NCBI GenBank assembly: GCA_964535735.1
Contig: CAZHTM010000008.1
Location: forward strand, 1-64,000
Direction: 5' to 3'
DNA length: 64,000 bases
Source: J089 sp964535735
Lineage (GTDB): Bacteria > Fidelibacterota > Marinisomatia > Marinisomatales > J089
Made by a program: the position numbers and the translations under genes. The notes under the pieces were generated by a model. It had not been told where the DNA came from. It worked only from the letters and a program-made list of their open reading frames with translations, and did no database searches. Shown piece after piece: positions 26,836-35,194 of the stretch. Each line of letters opens with the position of its first letter. Position 1 is the first letter of the stretch.

Positions 26836-27700
26836 CGTTATCACCTTCATATTTCTTGGTTGTCTTGTTTTTCCGCAAATCGTAATTGGGAAACTGGAAA
26901 AACCGATCTCCGGTGGTGATCAAAAAGAAATACTCTTAATTAATGGAAAGCGGAGGTTGTACTACAATGTGTCCGATCAGGGATTGCGCTATAGTCTGAC
27001 GGGTCCAACACGAATTGAGATTATTTCCCGATATTCCTCACCTCGAAAAACCAGAAAAGCTATAACCTTTGACTTTACGATTGTCTTGGATAAAACTGAT
27101 ACGATTCAGGTGCATCATCGCTATCAAATAAGCAAGTCGATTCGATCGGTTCAACATGCGAACGCCTATTTTACCCATTCGGGAAATGATTATCTCAACT
27201 TAGGACCTGGTCGCCATGAGATTGAAATTCTACCGGTGCCGAAGATGAAACGTCCGGCTCTAGTACGAGTGGTTACGAAAGAATTCAGCCGATCCTATTC
27301 GGAGAAGACCTGGCTGACACCCACCACGTCGCCGCCACCGGTTACGGTAGTCACCCAGTCCTCACGATTGGATTATTTTGAAGCATCTCATGCCATTCCA
27401 TTACAGGTAACAGTGCAAGGGGAACGGACCTTGAAAATCATTAGTCGATTGGAGTTCGAACCCTGGATGGGAACCGAAGAATTGTACCGAATCCAAATTC
27501 GGGAAGGGAAGAAGATCCTTGGCACGTTTTTCTTTTCCACAGAGCGCTCAACGGAAGCCGTGGCCGAATCCCGCGCAGAAATTGTTCCGGCGAAATGGCG
27601 TACTTGCGAAGTAAACGTTCCTGAGGGTGTCTATACTTATGAAGTGACGGTTTTAGAAAAGGATCGCAAGGTTTTACTGCGATTCATGGAATATAAATGA
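26813..27700 (+). CDS. Exported protein of the poly-gamma-glutamate cassette, unknown function
   Basis: 295 residues. A signal peptide (NVITFIFLGCLVFPQIVIGK) is followed by what look like two related beta-sandwich domains: RYSLTGPTRIEIISR near residue 60 and LQVTVQGERTLKIISR near residue 200 align, and each domain ends in a 'G-x-(H/Y)-x-(I/Y)-E-(I/V)' strand. I do not recognise the family. The start lies 23 bases inside the upstream membrane-protein gene and the stop overlaps the next gene by ATGA, so it is part of the pgs unit. A periplasmic role, for example carrying or anchoring the polymer, is an inference from context. Confidence 0.7.
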   Translation: MNRIRSFNVITFIFLGCLVFPQIVIGKLEKPISGGDQKEILLINGKRRLYYNVSDQGLRYSLTGPTRIEIISRYSSPRKTRKAITFDFTIVLDKTDTIQVHHRYQISKSIRSVQHANAYFTHSGNDYLNLGPGRHEIEILPVPKMKRPALVRVVTKEFSRSYSEKTWLTPTTSPPPVTVVTQSSRLDYFEASHAIPLQVTVQGERTLKIISRLEFEPWMGTEELYRIQIREGKKILGTFFFSTERSTEAVAESRAEIVPAKWRTCEVNVPEGVYTYEVTVLEKDRKVLLRFMEYK

Positions 27701-28728
27701 TTCGAATACTGAGCATTGCAGGATTGTTTATCGCGACAATTCAGGGCGCTATTCCTGTCTCATCCTGGGACGTGCATATTCGCAGTGGTTATGATAGCAA
27801 CGTATTGCGACTATCCTTTGTAGATCAAGAGGACGCGGCAATTGATCGCGACTTACTGGGGCGGATGGAGACGTTTGATTCTGCGTTTTTACGAGTAGGT
27901 GGTTCGGTGGATTTTCTCAGACGGTTTCAGAAAGAAAATCAAATTTTACGCCAGAAGGTAAGCCTAAATGCCACGTCCTACCTTCAATCGCCGGACCGTA
28001 AGTACCTAAGTGGAGGATGGTCCCTGGATTATTCCTGGGGTCCATATCGGCATTTAAAACTAAAAATGAGTCTATTAAACCGATATTACCTGAGAGATTA
28101 CTTGAATCGTGATGTCTCTGCCGATCAACAAGCGGCCTGCTATTTTACCGACTTAGATCATCAATTGGCGCTATCCCTTCCAGTGGCTTGGAGAACCTGG
28201 TTTCAGATTGACGTAGGTCAATTGCAACGGTATTACCCTGATCCATTTGCGGAATTCAGTTTGGATATCCGCTATCTGGGTATTCAACTGTCGCGGGATT
28301 TTTCTCGTAAGCTACGCTTGTCAACATACATACGATTCAATTGGGCGAATAATATCACTTTTCAACAAACCGCTAGAGCCAGTGATTTGGATCGTTCATA
28401 CAATTCTATGGATATGGAAGTCCCTTTGCGCCTGCGCCTTAAACGATCCGTCATTCGGGAGATTGGTTTTTCCCAAAAAACAGAATGGCGGTATTATGAA
28501 GCCGAAAATTTCCAGGACCCTTTGCATGCTGGCCGTAGTCATGTAGATACCCAATGGAATACGTGGTTGAAGGGACACCTGGCGGATAACCTGACGATTA
28601 AATTAAATCTTCGTTACCGAATACGTAAAACTGATTCTGAATTCAGTTGGGTGCGGGACTTGAAATCATTCCATCAATTCCAAACCTGGATCGAAATTAC
28701 CCGAGATTTTGAACCGGGATGGAATTAA
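27697..28728 (+). CDS. Outer-membrane beta-barrel candidate in the poly-gamma-glutamate cassette
   Basis: 343 residues with a short signal peptide (ILSIAGLFIATIQGAIP). The body alternates polar and aromatic residues in many short strands (for example WSLDYSWGPYRHLKLKMSLL, LSTYIRFNWANNITF, KLNLRYRIRK), starts with DVHIRSGYDSNVLRLS, a pattern seen at the start of surface barrels, and ends near an aromatic residue. I read it as an outer-membrane barrel of 14-16 strands. Coupled by ATGA to the exported protein upstream. It could be the outer-membrane exit of the polymer, a part that known Gram-positive pgs operons do not need; this is inference. Confidence 0.65.
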   Translation: MIRILSIAGLFIATIQGAIPVSSWDVHIRSGYDSNVLRLSFVDQEDAAIDRDLLGRMETFDSAFLRVGGSVDFLRRFQKENQILRQKVSLNATSYLQSPDRKYLSGGWSLDYSWGPYRHLKLKMSLLNRYYLRDYLNRDVSADQQAACYFTDLDHQLALSLPVAWRTWFQIDVGQLQRYYPDPFAEFSLDIRYLGIQLSRDFSRKLRLSTYIRFNWANNITFQQTARASDLDRSYNSMDMEVPLRLRLKRSVIREIGFSQKTEWRYYEAENFQDPLHAGRSHVDTQWNTWLKGHLADNLTIKLNLRYRIRKTDSEFSWVRDLKSFHQFQTWIEITRDFEPGWN

Positions 28729-28777
28729 ACTTTATAATCGTAAAACCTCACAAATTCTTAAACCAATGCTTTTATCC

Positions 28778-29836
28778 ATGCGTCTTAAAAAACAAGCTTT
28801 GATCTCCGGCGGAATCCTACTCTTGGTCCTCGGCATCTCCGGCTGCCTTAAACCACCTACGGAAAAGGTCGTAAACCTGTCCGAAATCACCACCCTGAAT
28901 ACCATCGGTTATTGTCGTGATGTGGTGGTAAGGGATACACTGGCAATTGTGGCTGCTGATCAGGCCGGCATTGAAATCTGGGATCTGGGAGAAATCATTT
29001 CCGGAATAAAGTCCCCAACAATGTTGACCCGCATCGATTCAATTTCCCCCACAAAGCAGTTTGACAATGTGTTTCGGGTGAATTATTCCCCAAGGCATAA
29101 ACGTCTATTTGGTGTAGAGAGAAATTCGAAAGTGTTTCCCATGACTGTTGTCAGGTATGATAGTCTGATCATCGATCTGGAAACCATGAGCTCCTACACC
29201 GAAGATTTCCTTGTGTTGGATGCGGATACACCAGGAATTCCGGATTCCACCTATATTCTCATTGCAGCGGATCGAGATGACGGACTTAAGGTACAATCCT
29301 TCGACTATACCAATTTCTTTGGAGTTTGGGGTTGGTATGAAAGTGGATTCCTCAGCGCCGAAATTTCTTCGTTAGGTCGGCCCTACGCCGTGGATTACGA
29401 TTCTGGTATAGTAGCTATGGCCACTGGCCAAACGGGAGTCACCCTTTATAATCTTGATTTAGCCGACCAAACAATCACGGAGAGTCACAAGCTGGATACG
29501 CCCTATACGGCGATGGATGTCCTTTTACAATTCCCATATCTCTATGTCGCCACCGATGATGGTGGTTTATTTATCTATGATTTATCCAGCGGAGAGCCAC
29601 TTCAGATTGCCCATGTGGCCGATCAACTTGGAGTGGAAAGTATTGCTATTGATCAAGAATGGATGGTGCTTTCCCTAAACGCTAAAGGTGTGGCAATCTA
29701 TGATATTCAGAATCCGGAGAAACCGGAATCCAGGGGTATCTATGATATCGGCTATACTTACAATTGTACCTTCGCCAACCACTATTTACTGGCTTCAACC
29801 CGGGAAGGGTTGAAAGTGCTAACGCTTACGGAGTGA
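28778..29836 (+). CDS. LVIVD-repeat beta-propeller lipoprotein
   Basis: 352 residues from ATG 28778, which gives a lipoprotein signal with lipobox ISGC (Cys23); ATG 28766 is possible, and a TTG at 28709 lies inside the upstream gene and is unlikely. The mature part has repeats of the kind 'DVVVRDTLAIVAADQAGIEI', 'FPYLYVATDDGGLFIYDL' and 'EWMVLSLNAKGVAIYDI', the LVIVD beta-propeller pattern. It should sit on the outer membrane or the cell surface. It lies 49 bases after the barrel gene and 5 bases before the large propeller protein, so it may belong to either unit. Function unknown. Confidence 0.7.
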   Translation: MRLKKQALISGGILLLVLGISGCLKPPTEKVVNLSEITTLNTIGYCRDVVVRDTLAIVAADQAGIEIWDLGEIISGIKSPTMLTRIDSISPTKQFDNVFRVNYSPRHKRLFGVERNSKVFPMTVVRYDSLIIDLETMSSYTEDFLVLDADTPGIPDSTYILIAADRDDGLKVQSFDYTNFFGVWGWYESGFLSAEISSLGRPYAVDYDSGIVAMATGQTGVTLYNLDLADQTITESHKLDTPYTAMDVLLQFPYLYVATDDGGLFIYDLSSGEPLQIAHVADQLGVESIAIDQEWMVLSLNAKGVAIYDIQNPEKPESRGIYDIGYTYNCTFANHYLLASTREGLKVLTLTE

Positions 29837-29841
29837 TTTTC

Positions 29842-32800
29842 ATGAACGCAATTCGATTCTCAAAACTTTTCCTGCCGGTGCTTTTGTTTCCCCTTTTAAT
29901 AGCGGGGGATCTGTGGAATAACTCAAATGGTGCGCCTATTCGCCAGGGTATTTTTGTTGAATGGCAACGAACCGTTTGTCCAGGTCTCGATGGAAATTGG
30001 ATCGTTATCTGGTCTGATACTCGTTTCGGAAGTCGCAATATTTTTGCACAGAAGATTAGTCCTGATGGTGCCACACTTTGGCAAACAGGTGGTGTTTCAG
30101 TCACAAACCTACCAGGGCGGCAAGAAGATCCGGTGGCCATTGAAGATGGACAGGGCGGAGCTTTCATCTGTTGGGTGGACTATCGCTATGATGAAGACGG
30201 CGACATTTTTTACCAACATATCAATGCCGATGGACAGATTTTACTAGACTCTTTGGGCGTAGCGCTCTGCCAACAGTCAGGACTTCAGAAGACGATTTCC
30301 ATGTGTACTGACAGCGCCGGTGGTGTCTTTGTCTCATGGCAGGATGGAAGAAACGGCGTCGATCAAGACATTTACGGCACCCATATCAGTTCTATGGATG
30401 ACGTCGTCAATCCCGGAACCGGTGTGGCCATTATTTCCCAGAATGGAGATCAATTTTCGAAGAGCATTGAATATGGGGGCGACCAGCAGGCACTAATTGT
30501 CTGGACTGACAGTCGGGCAGGCGCTGATCTGGATATTTATCTCCAAAAACTCAATGCAGATATGACCACGATTTTTCCCGCCGCAGGATTGGCGTTATCT
30601 GCTACCGATAATTTGGAGAGCAAACCGCGAACCACCTTTGTCCATGGGGATACGTCTATTGTCGTCTGGCAATCCGGAGATACGGATTCGAAAATCTGGT
30701 ACCAATTTGTGAATTCCTCTGGACTTCTGGGTACCGCCGCAGAGGTCTGTTCCTTTGACTCGGTTCAATCGGATGCCAGGGTAAAAAGGAATGACGCCGG
30801 TGAGGTGGCCGTATTGTGGAAAGATTTTCGTTTCGATCCAGTGGACGGCGATATCTATGTACAGCGTATCAATCCCGATGGGACCTTGAGTTGGACTGCA
30901 GACGGACTAAGTGTGGATGTCAGCCCATTAAAGAAAGGATTTCCACGTCTTATCGAAGATAGTCAGGGTGGTGTTATGGTGGCCTGGGAACGAGGATCTT
31001 TTCCGGAAGTCAATGTGGTTGCCAATTATATTTCCGCCGATGGAATCGTGACCTTTTCCGACACTGGACAGGTTATTGCCGGAGTTTCAGGTTATCAATT
31101 CGGCCCGATTCTAGGACTGGGAACTAATGGCTCTTTCTTTATTGCCTATGCTAATCAGGGGAGTGGCAGCATTGATCTTACGATTCAGGCTGTGGATACG
31201 ACAGGGCAAGTTCTGTATGATTCTACTGGAGTTGTAGTTCGTGACGGTCTGGATGGCCACGTCAAATATGTGTTTGGACTCTCCGATAGTGATTCCCTTA
31301 TTCTCACGTGGGAAGATAACCGTCAAGGACGTATAATATATGGAACACGTGTTGAGACGGGAGGCGCGAACCCCACCTTGAATGGGATGCCATTGACCAC
31401 ACATCCTTCCGTGTCAGAAGATGTGGTTACAGAACCGGTTTCAGTCCGGGGAAATGATGGAATCTATATTGCTACGTTTGACGCTGCATCTGGCACCAAA
31501 TTAATCCGGCTGAATAAGGTGTCAACACAGTTACATCAGATGTGGCCTTCAGAAGGAATTCTGGTAAATGGAACTCAGGCTGATCAACGTCGACCGGTCC
31601 TAATTCCGTTGGGTACAGGGGTGTTGTGCTTTTGGTCAGAAATACGGAATGCTATCGATTTCGATATTTATTTTCAGGTTTTTGATGCCGACGGGAATAA
31701 AACCGGACCGGACACAGGAACACCGCTAGTGGAGACCTATTTTCTGGATGAATATGTGGAATGGGCCGCATTGACACCCGATGGAAATATTCTGATTTTT
31801 TGGAAGGAGGATTCCTGGGGCGCTGGTGTTTTGAAATACACGAAAATCTCTCAAACAGGACAACCTGCCTTTGGATGGCCTCCTACCGGATACACGTTGG
31901 CCGGTCCCATGGGCGATCCGGGAAAACTGTTGGGTAAGGTCATTTCTGCTGATACGGGCGTCATGGTTGTCTGGGAAGAAACTCGGGATAATGCGAAAGA
32001 TATTTATGCCCAAATCCTTTCTTGGGATGGTGATGTTTTACTGGGCTCCGCAGGTATTCCTCTGACGGAAGCTCCCAATGATCAAACCAACCCTTCGTTT
32101 GATATCAATGTAGACATGGGAACAGCATTGGTTGTCTGGGAAGATTTTCGTGATGGAATGGATTTCAATCTCTTTGGGCAATTACTGGATATTCAGGCGT
32201 ATGCATTGGTGGATACAAATGTCGTGATCTGCAACGCGAGTCAATACCAGCTTCGCCCTTATGTTAGTGCTTTGGATGAGTTTGGGTATGGAATCGTCTG
32301 GGAAGATGAGCGAGGGAGCCTGGTGGAAGACCCAGTGCTAACGGGAGGCATGGATGTTTACATGAATGGTTTTACCGATCATGTTTTGTTTGATCTGGGA
32401 GGCATTCCTGTTGCTCAGGAATATCATGACCAAAAGGAACCGCAGATATTCCGGCTCAATCATGATGAGTATTTGATTTCATGGCTGGATCTCCGCAGCT
32501 CCGGAAAAGCCGATCTTGTCAATTTGTATGGTACAGTGCTCCAACGAACGGACCTACTTGAAACAACGCCTTCTCAGACCCTTCCCAACGAATTTCGCGT
32601 TCATCCCGCCTATCCCAATCCATTTAATGGCGAGGTGTCCATTCAAATCGAACTTCCCGAAATTCAACCAATCTATTTTTCTATATTCACGTTAACCGGC
32701 GCCAAAGTTTACCAATCCATAAGTGTGCCCACACAGGCGGGGCAGGTCCAACTGCATTGGAATGGAAAAACACTGCTTGGTGAACCACTTCCAAGTGGAA

Positions 32801-32865
32801 TTTATCTTTATCAAATTCGTTTAGGGGATCGGACACTGGGCGGAAAAATGACGTTTTTGAAGTAG
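29842..32865 (+). CDS. Large propeller-repeat surface protein with T9SS sorting domain
   Basis: 1007 residues from ATG 29842, which gives a clear signal peptide (FSKLFLPVLLFPLLIAGDLW) behind GGAG; the in-frame ATG at 29764 is inside the upstream gene. About fifteen repeats of 55-65 residues follow, each with a core like VVWEDFRDGMD or IVWTDSRAGAD, then DI(Y/F)xQ and a DGxxxW/G turn; this fits two beta-propellers. The last ~85 residues (HPAYPNPFNGEV, LPSGIYLYQIRLGDR, ending MTFLK) are a type IX secretion sorting domain. It is expected to be secreted across the outer membrane and attached to the surface. Binding partner unknown. One base separates its stop from the M14 peptidase gene. Confidence 0.8.
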   Translation: MNAIRFSKLFLPVLLFPLLIAGDLWNNSNGAPIRQGIFVEWQRTVCPGLDGNWIVIWSDTRFGSRNIFAQKISPDGATLWQTGGVSVTNLPGRQEDPVAIEDGQGGAFICWVDYRYDEDGDIFYQHINADGQILLDSLGVALCQQSGLQKTISMCTDSAGGVFVSWQDGRNGVDQDIYGTHISSMDDVVNPGTGVAIISQNGDQFSKSIEYGGDQQALIVWTDSRAGADLDIYLQKLNADMTTIFPAAGLALSATDNLESKPRTTFVHGDTSIVVWQSGDTDSKIWYQFVNSSGLLGTAAEVCSFDSVQSDARVKRNDAGEVAVLWKDFRFDPVDGDIYVQRINPDGTLSWTADGLSVDVSPLKKGFPRLIEDSQGGVMVAWERGSFPEVNVVANYISADGIVTFSDTGQVIAGVSGYQFGPILGLGTNGSFFIAYANQGSGSIDLTIQAVDTTGQVLYDSTGVVVRDGLDGHVKYVFGLSDSDSLILTWEDNRQGRIIYGTRVETGGANPTLNGMPLTTHPSVSEDVVTEPVSVRGNDGIYIATFDAASGTKLIRLNKVSTQLHQMWPSEGILVNGTQADQRRPVLIPLGTGVLCFWSEIRNAIDFDIYFQVFDADGNKTGPDTGTPLVETYFLDEYVEWAALTPDGNILIFWKEDSWGAGVLKYTKISQTGQPAFGWPPTGYTLAGPMGDPGKLLGKVISADTGVMVVWEETRDNAKDIYAQILSWDGDVLLGSAGIPLTEAPNDQTNPSFDINVDMGTALVVWEDFRDGMDFNLFGQLLDIQAYALVDTNVVICNASQYQLRPYVSALDEFGYGIVWEDERGSLVEDPVLTGGMDVYMNGFTDHVLFDLGGIPVAQEYHDQKEPQIFRLNHDEYLISWLDLRSSGKADLVNLYGTVLQRTDLLETTPSQTLPNEFRVHPAYPNPFNGEVSIQIELPEIQPIYFSIFTLTGAKVYQSISVPTQAGQVQLHWNGKTLLGEPLPSGIYLYQIRLGDRTLGGKMTFLK

Positions 32866-32866
32866 G

Positions 32867-35194
32867 ATGAAACGAATAATTCTTATCCTGTTGTGGTGCC
32901 TATTCCAGGGAGTGTGGGCGCAAGTGGGGCTGGATTCACGGTACCATACGGTAGCGGAAATTGCAGCGGAATTAGATTCCTTGGCTCAAGTACCGGAATA
33001 CGCAACCCTATTTCGAGTGGATACCATTGGATATTCCCAACAGGAAGGAATACCCATTCTGGCCGCGGTAATTTCTAATAATGTCCATGTGACAGAGGAT
33101 GAACCTCGAGTTCTGTTTGTGGGACAGGTACATGCTGAAGAAATTCTTGGAGTGGAAGCGGTGCTGAAACTTATGGAGGATTTACTGGACCCGGAACCGA
33201 CCCAATTGTTGCACACTACCATTCTTTGGCAGAATTTAGAGATTTGGATTGTTCCCACCGCCAATCCGGAGGGAATGAATGTGGTTTACGCCGGATTGGA
33301 CTATAGCTATCGTAAGAATAAGCACGATTTCAGTCCTGGTGGACCTTGGCCCAATGGTGTTTTTGACTATGATCCTGCAATTGGAAATGATATCGATGGT
33401 GTGGACCTTAATCGGAATTTTGATTTCAATTGGATGTTTGGTGATGGTTTTTTAGTCCAGGATGGGAGTTCCTACGGAGCTCATTTTGATTATTACAAAG
33501 GACCTGCGCCTTTTTCCGAATCGGAAGTTCGGGCGCTCAGGGATCTGGCTATCCAAAAGAAATTTATATTCTCCATTGTTTTCCACAGCTCCCGGTCTGG
33601 TAATTTTTCAGAAAAAGTATTTACCTCCTGGCAATGGGCTTATGGGAAAGAATCTCCGGATTTTGATATTATGAAATCCATCGGTGATCATGTGGCGGAC
33701 CTGACCATCAAAGAAAACGAGTCCGGGTCCTATTTATCGCGGGTGAGTACCTCCCGCAATGGTAAAGCTCATGATTGGTTCTACAAAGAGACAGGATGTT
33801 TCCAATACTTAATCGAATGCGGCACCGCCAATCTCCAACCAGATTCTGCCCTCATTGAAGACACGGCTCTTCGACTCCAGCCCGCCATGTACTTTTTGAT
33901 GGATCGCGCCATTGGTTATCAGGAAGATGCGGCTTCGATTACTGGAATTGTACGGGATGCTTCCACCGCAACGCCTTTGGAAGGAGCAGTTGTTCAAATT
34001 TTGGAATACGATGGCCGTGTGTTAACGCCACGAAAGACAGATGGCTTTGGTCGGTACCGTCGCATTGTCCAGGAAGGGTCGTATACTGTTCAAGTATCCA
34101 AAGAAGGATTTGAAACTCGCCGTTTTACCGTCATCGCCAATAATTCCGCCGCTACCCATCTGGATGTGGATTTGCTCCCGAGCGATGTTGTTTCAGTTGC
34201 GGTTGTGTTGATCCCTGATCCAGGGTTGGCATTGACGGAATTTCCAAATCTGATTCTGGACAATGGCTGGTCAGTGGATACTCTAGAGGTGGGATTCGGT
34301 TCCACCGATCTTTCCCTGACTACCGGTTCTTGGGAGATTACGGTATTGGATTCCGGCGCAAAACCCTGGAATAAACGCGTTTTTATCCGAAACGACACCT
34401 TGATCAATATCGGAATTAATGCGCCTGAGATCAGTCATCGTTTTGATTTTGGGACTCAATCAGAGTGGGACCTGTGGACCGGACGATGGGCAACCCGCGG
34501 CGATACCCTTCGATCTCAAAATGATTGGCTCTATCCCAATCAGGATACGTCACACACCCGGTTTCAATTGCTATCAAAGAGCCTTGATATGGGGAACGCT
34601 CAGTCCATCACGCTGGAAATCCGGCATCGATATGAGCTGGAATGGGATCGGGATACGGTACTAGTATCCATCGAAGATACATCCGGGCATATTCTGGCTC
34701 AGCGTTGGTGGACAGATCAGTCTTGGGATCATTTTGGATCCGATTATATGATGGTTACTGATTCAACCGGATTTTCTCCCATTAAAGTTCGCCTGGCATT
34801 CAGCAGGGACGCTTCGGTGAATTACCGAGGATGGGAAATTGCAAATCTGATTTTAACCGCTGGAATGGACCCTTGGTTGGGGGTTCAATCCAGTGCTGGA
34901 TCCGGAACAGTTCTACCCTCGTTTCGGTTGTCTGAACCATTTCCAAATCCAACTTCAGAACGAGTAGCCTTCCTATTAACCCCAGGTAAAGATCCGATTC
35001 ATATTAAGGTTTATAACTTATTAGGGCAATTGGTCCATCAGGAAATATTTGTACCCGAGTCACCGGGACGACAGATGTTGCAGCTAAACTTTCGTTACCT
35101 TTTAGGTGGACGATTGGGCTCAGGGGTTTATTTTGTGAAACTTGAAGCTCCACAACAAACGGAATTGAAGAAATGCATTTATCTCAAAAATTAA
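32867..35194 (+). CDS. Secreted M14 zinc carboxypeptidase with T9SS sorting domain
   Basis: 775 residues: signal peptide to about residue 19, M14 catalytic domain (about 25-350), a carboxypeptidase regulatory-like beta domain (ITGIVRDASTATPLEGAVVQ onward), a further beta-sandwich domain and a T9SS tail (FPNPTSERVAFLL ... GSGVYFVKLE, ending IYLKN). The zinc ligands are visible: His89 and Glu92 in VHAEE, His240 in VFHSS; the substrate-binding GVDLNRNFDFNW is present, and Glu317 in LIECGT is the catalytic base. It should act as an extracellular metallo-carboxypeptidase. It is translationally linked to the C25 gene downstream by TAATG at 35192-35196, or by a 22-base overlap if the earlier start is used. 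Confidence 0.9.
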   Translation: MKRIILILLWCLFQGVWAQVGLDSRYHTVAEIAAELDSLAQVPEYATLFRVDTIGYSQQEGIPILAAVISNNVHVTEDEPRVLFVGQVHAEEILGVEAVLKLMEDLLDPEPTQLLHTTILWQNLEIWIVPTANPEGMNVVYAGLDYSYRKNKHDFSPGGPWPNGVFDYDPAIGNDIDGVDLNRNFDFNWMFGDGFLVQDGSSYGAHFDYYKGPAPFSESEVRALRDLAIQKKFIFSIVFHSSRSGNFSEKVFTSWQWAYGKESPDFDIMKSIGDHVADLTIKENESGSYLSRVSTSRNGKAHDWFYKETGCFQYLIECGTANLQPDSALIEDTALRLQPAMYFLMDRAIGYQEDAASITGIVRDASTATPLEGAVVQILEYDGRVLTPRKTDGFGRYRRIVQEGSYTVQVSKEGFETRRFTVIANNSAATHLDVDLLPSDVVSVAVVLIPDPGLALTEFPNLILDNGWSVDTLEVGFGSTDLSLTTGSWEITVLDSGAKPWNKRVFIRNDTLINIGINAPEISHRFDFGTQSEWDLWTGRWATRGDTLRSQNDWLYPNQDTSHTRFQLLSKSLDMGNAQSITLEIRHRYELEWDRDTVLVSIEDTSGHILAQRWWTDQSWDHFGSDYMMVTDSTGFSPIKVRLAFSRDASVNYRGWEIANLILTAGMDPWLGVQSSAGSGTVLPSFRLSEPFPNPTSERVAFLLTPGKDPIHIKVYNLLGQLVHQEIFVPESPGRQMLQLNFRYLLGGRLGSGVYFVKLEAPQQTELKKCIYLKN

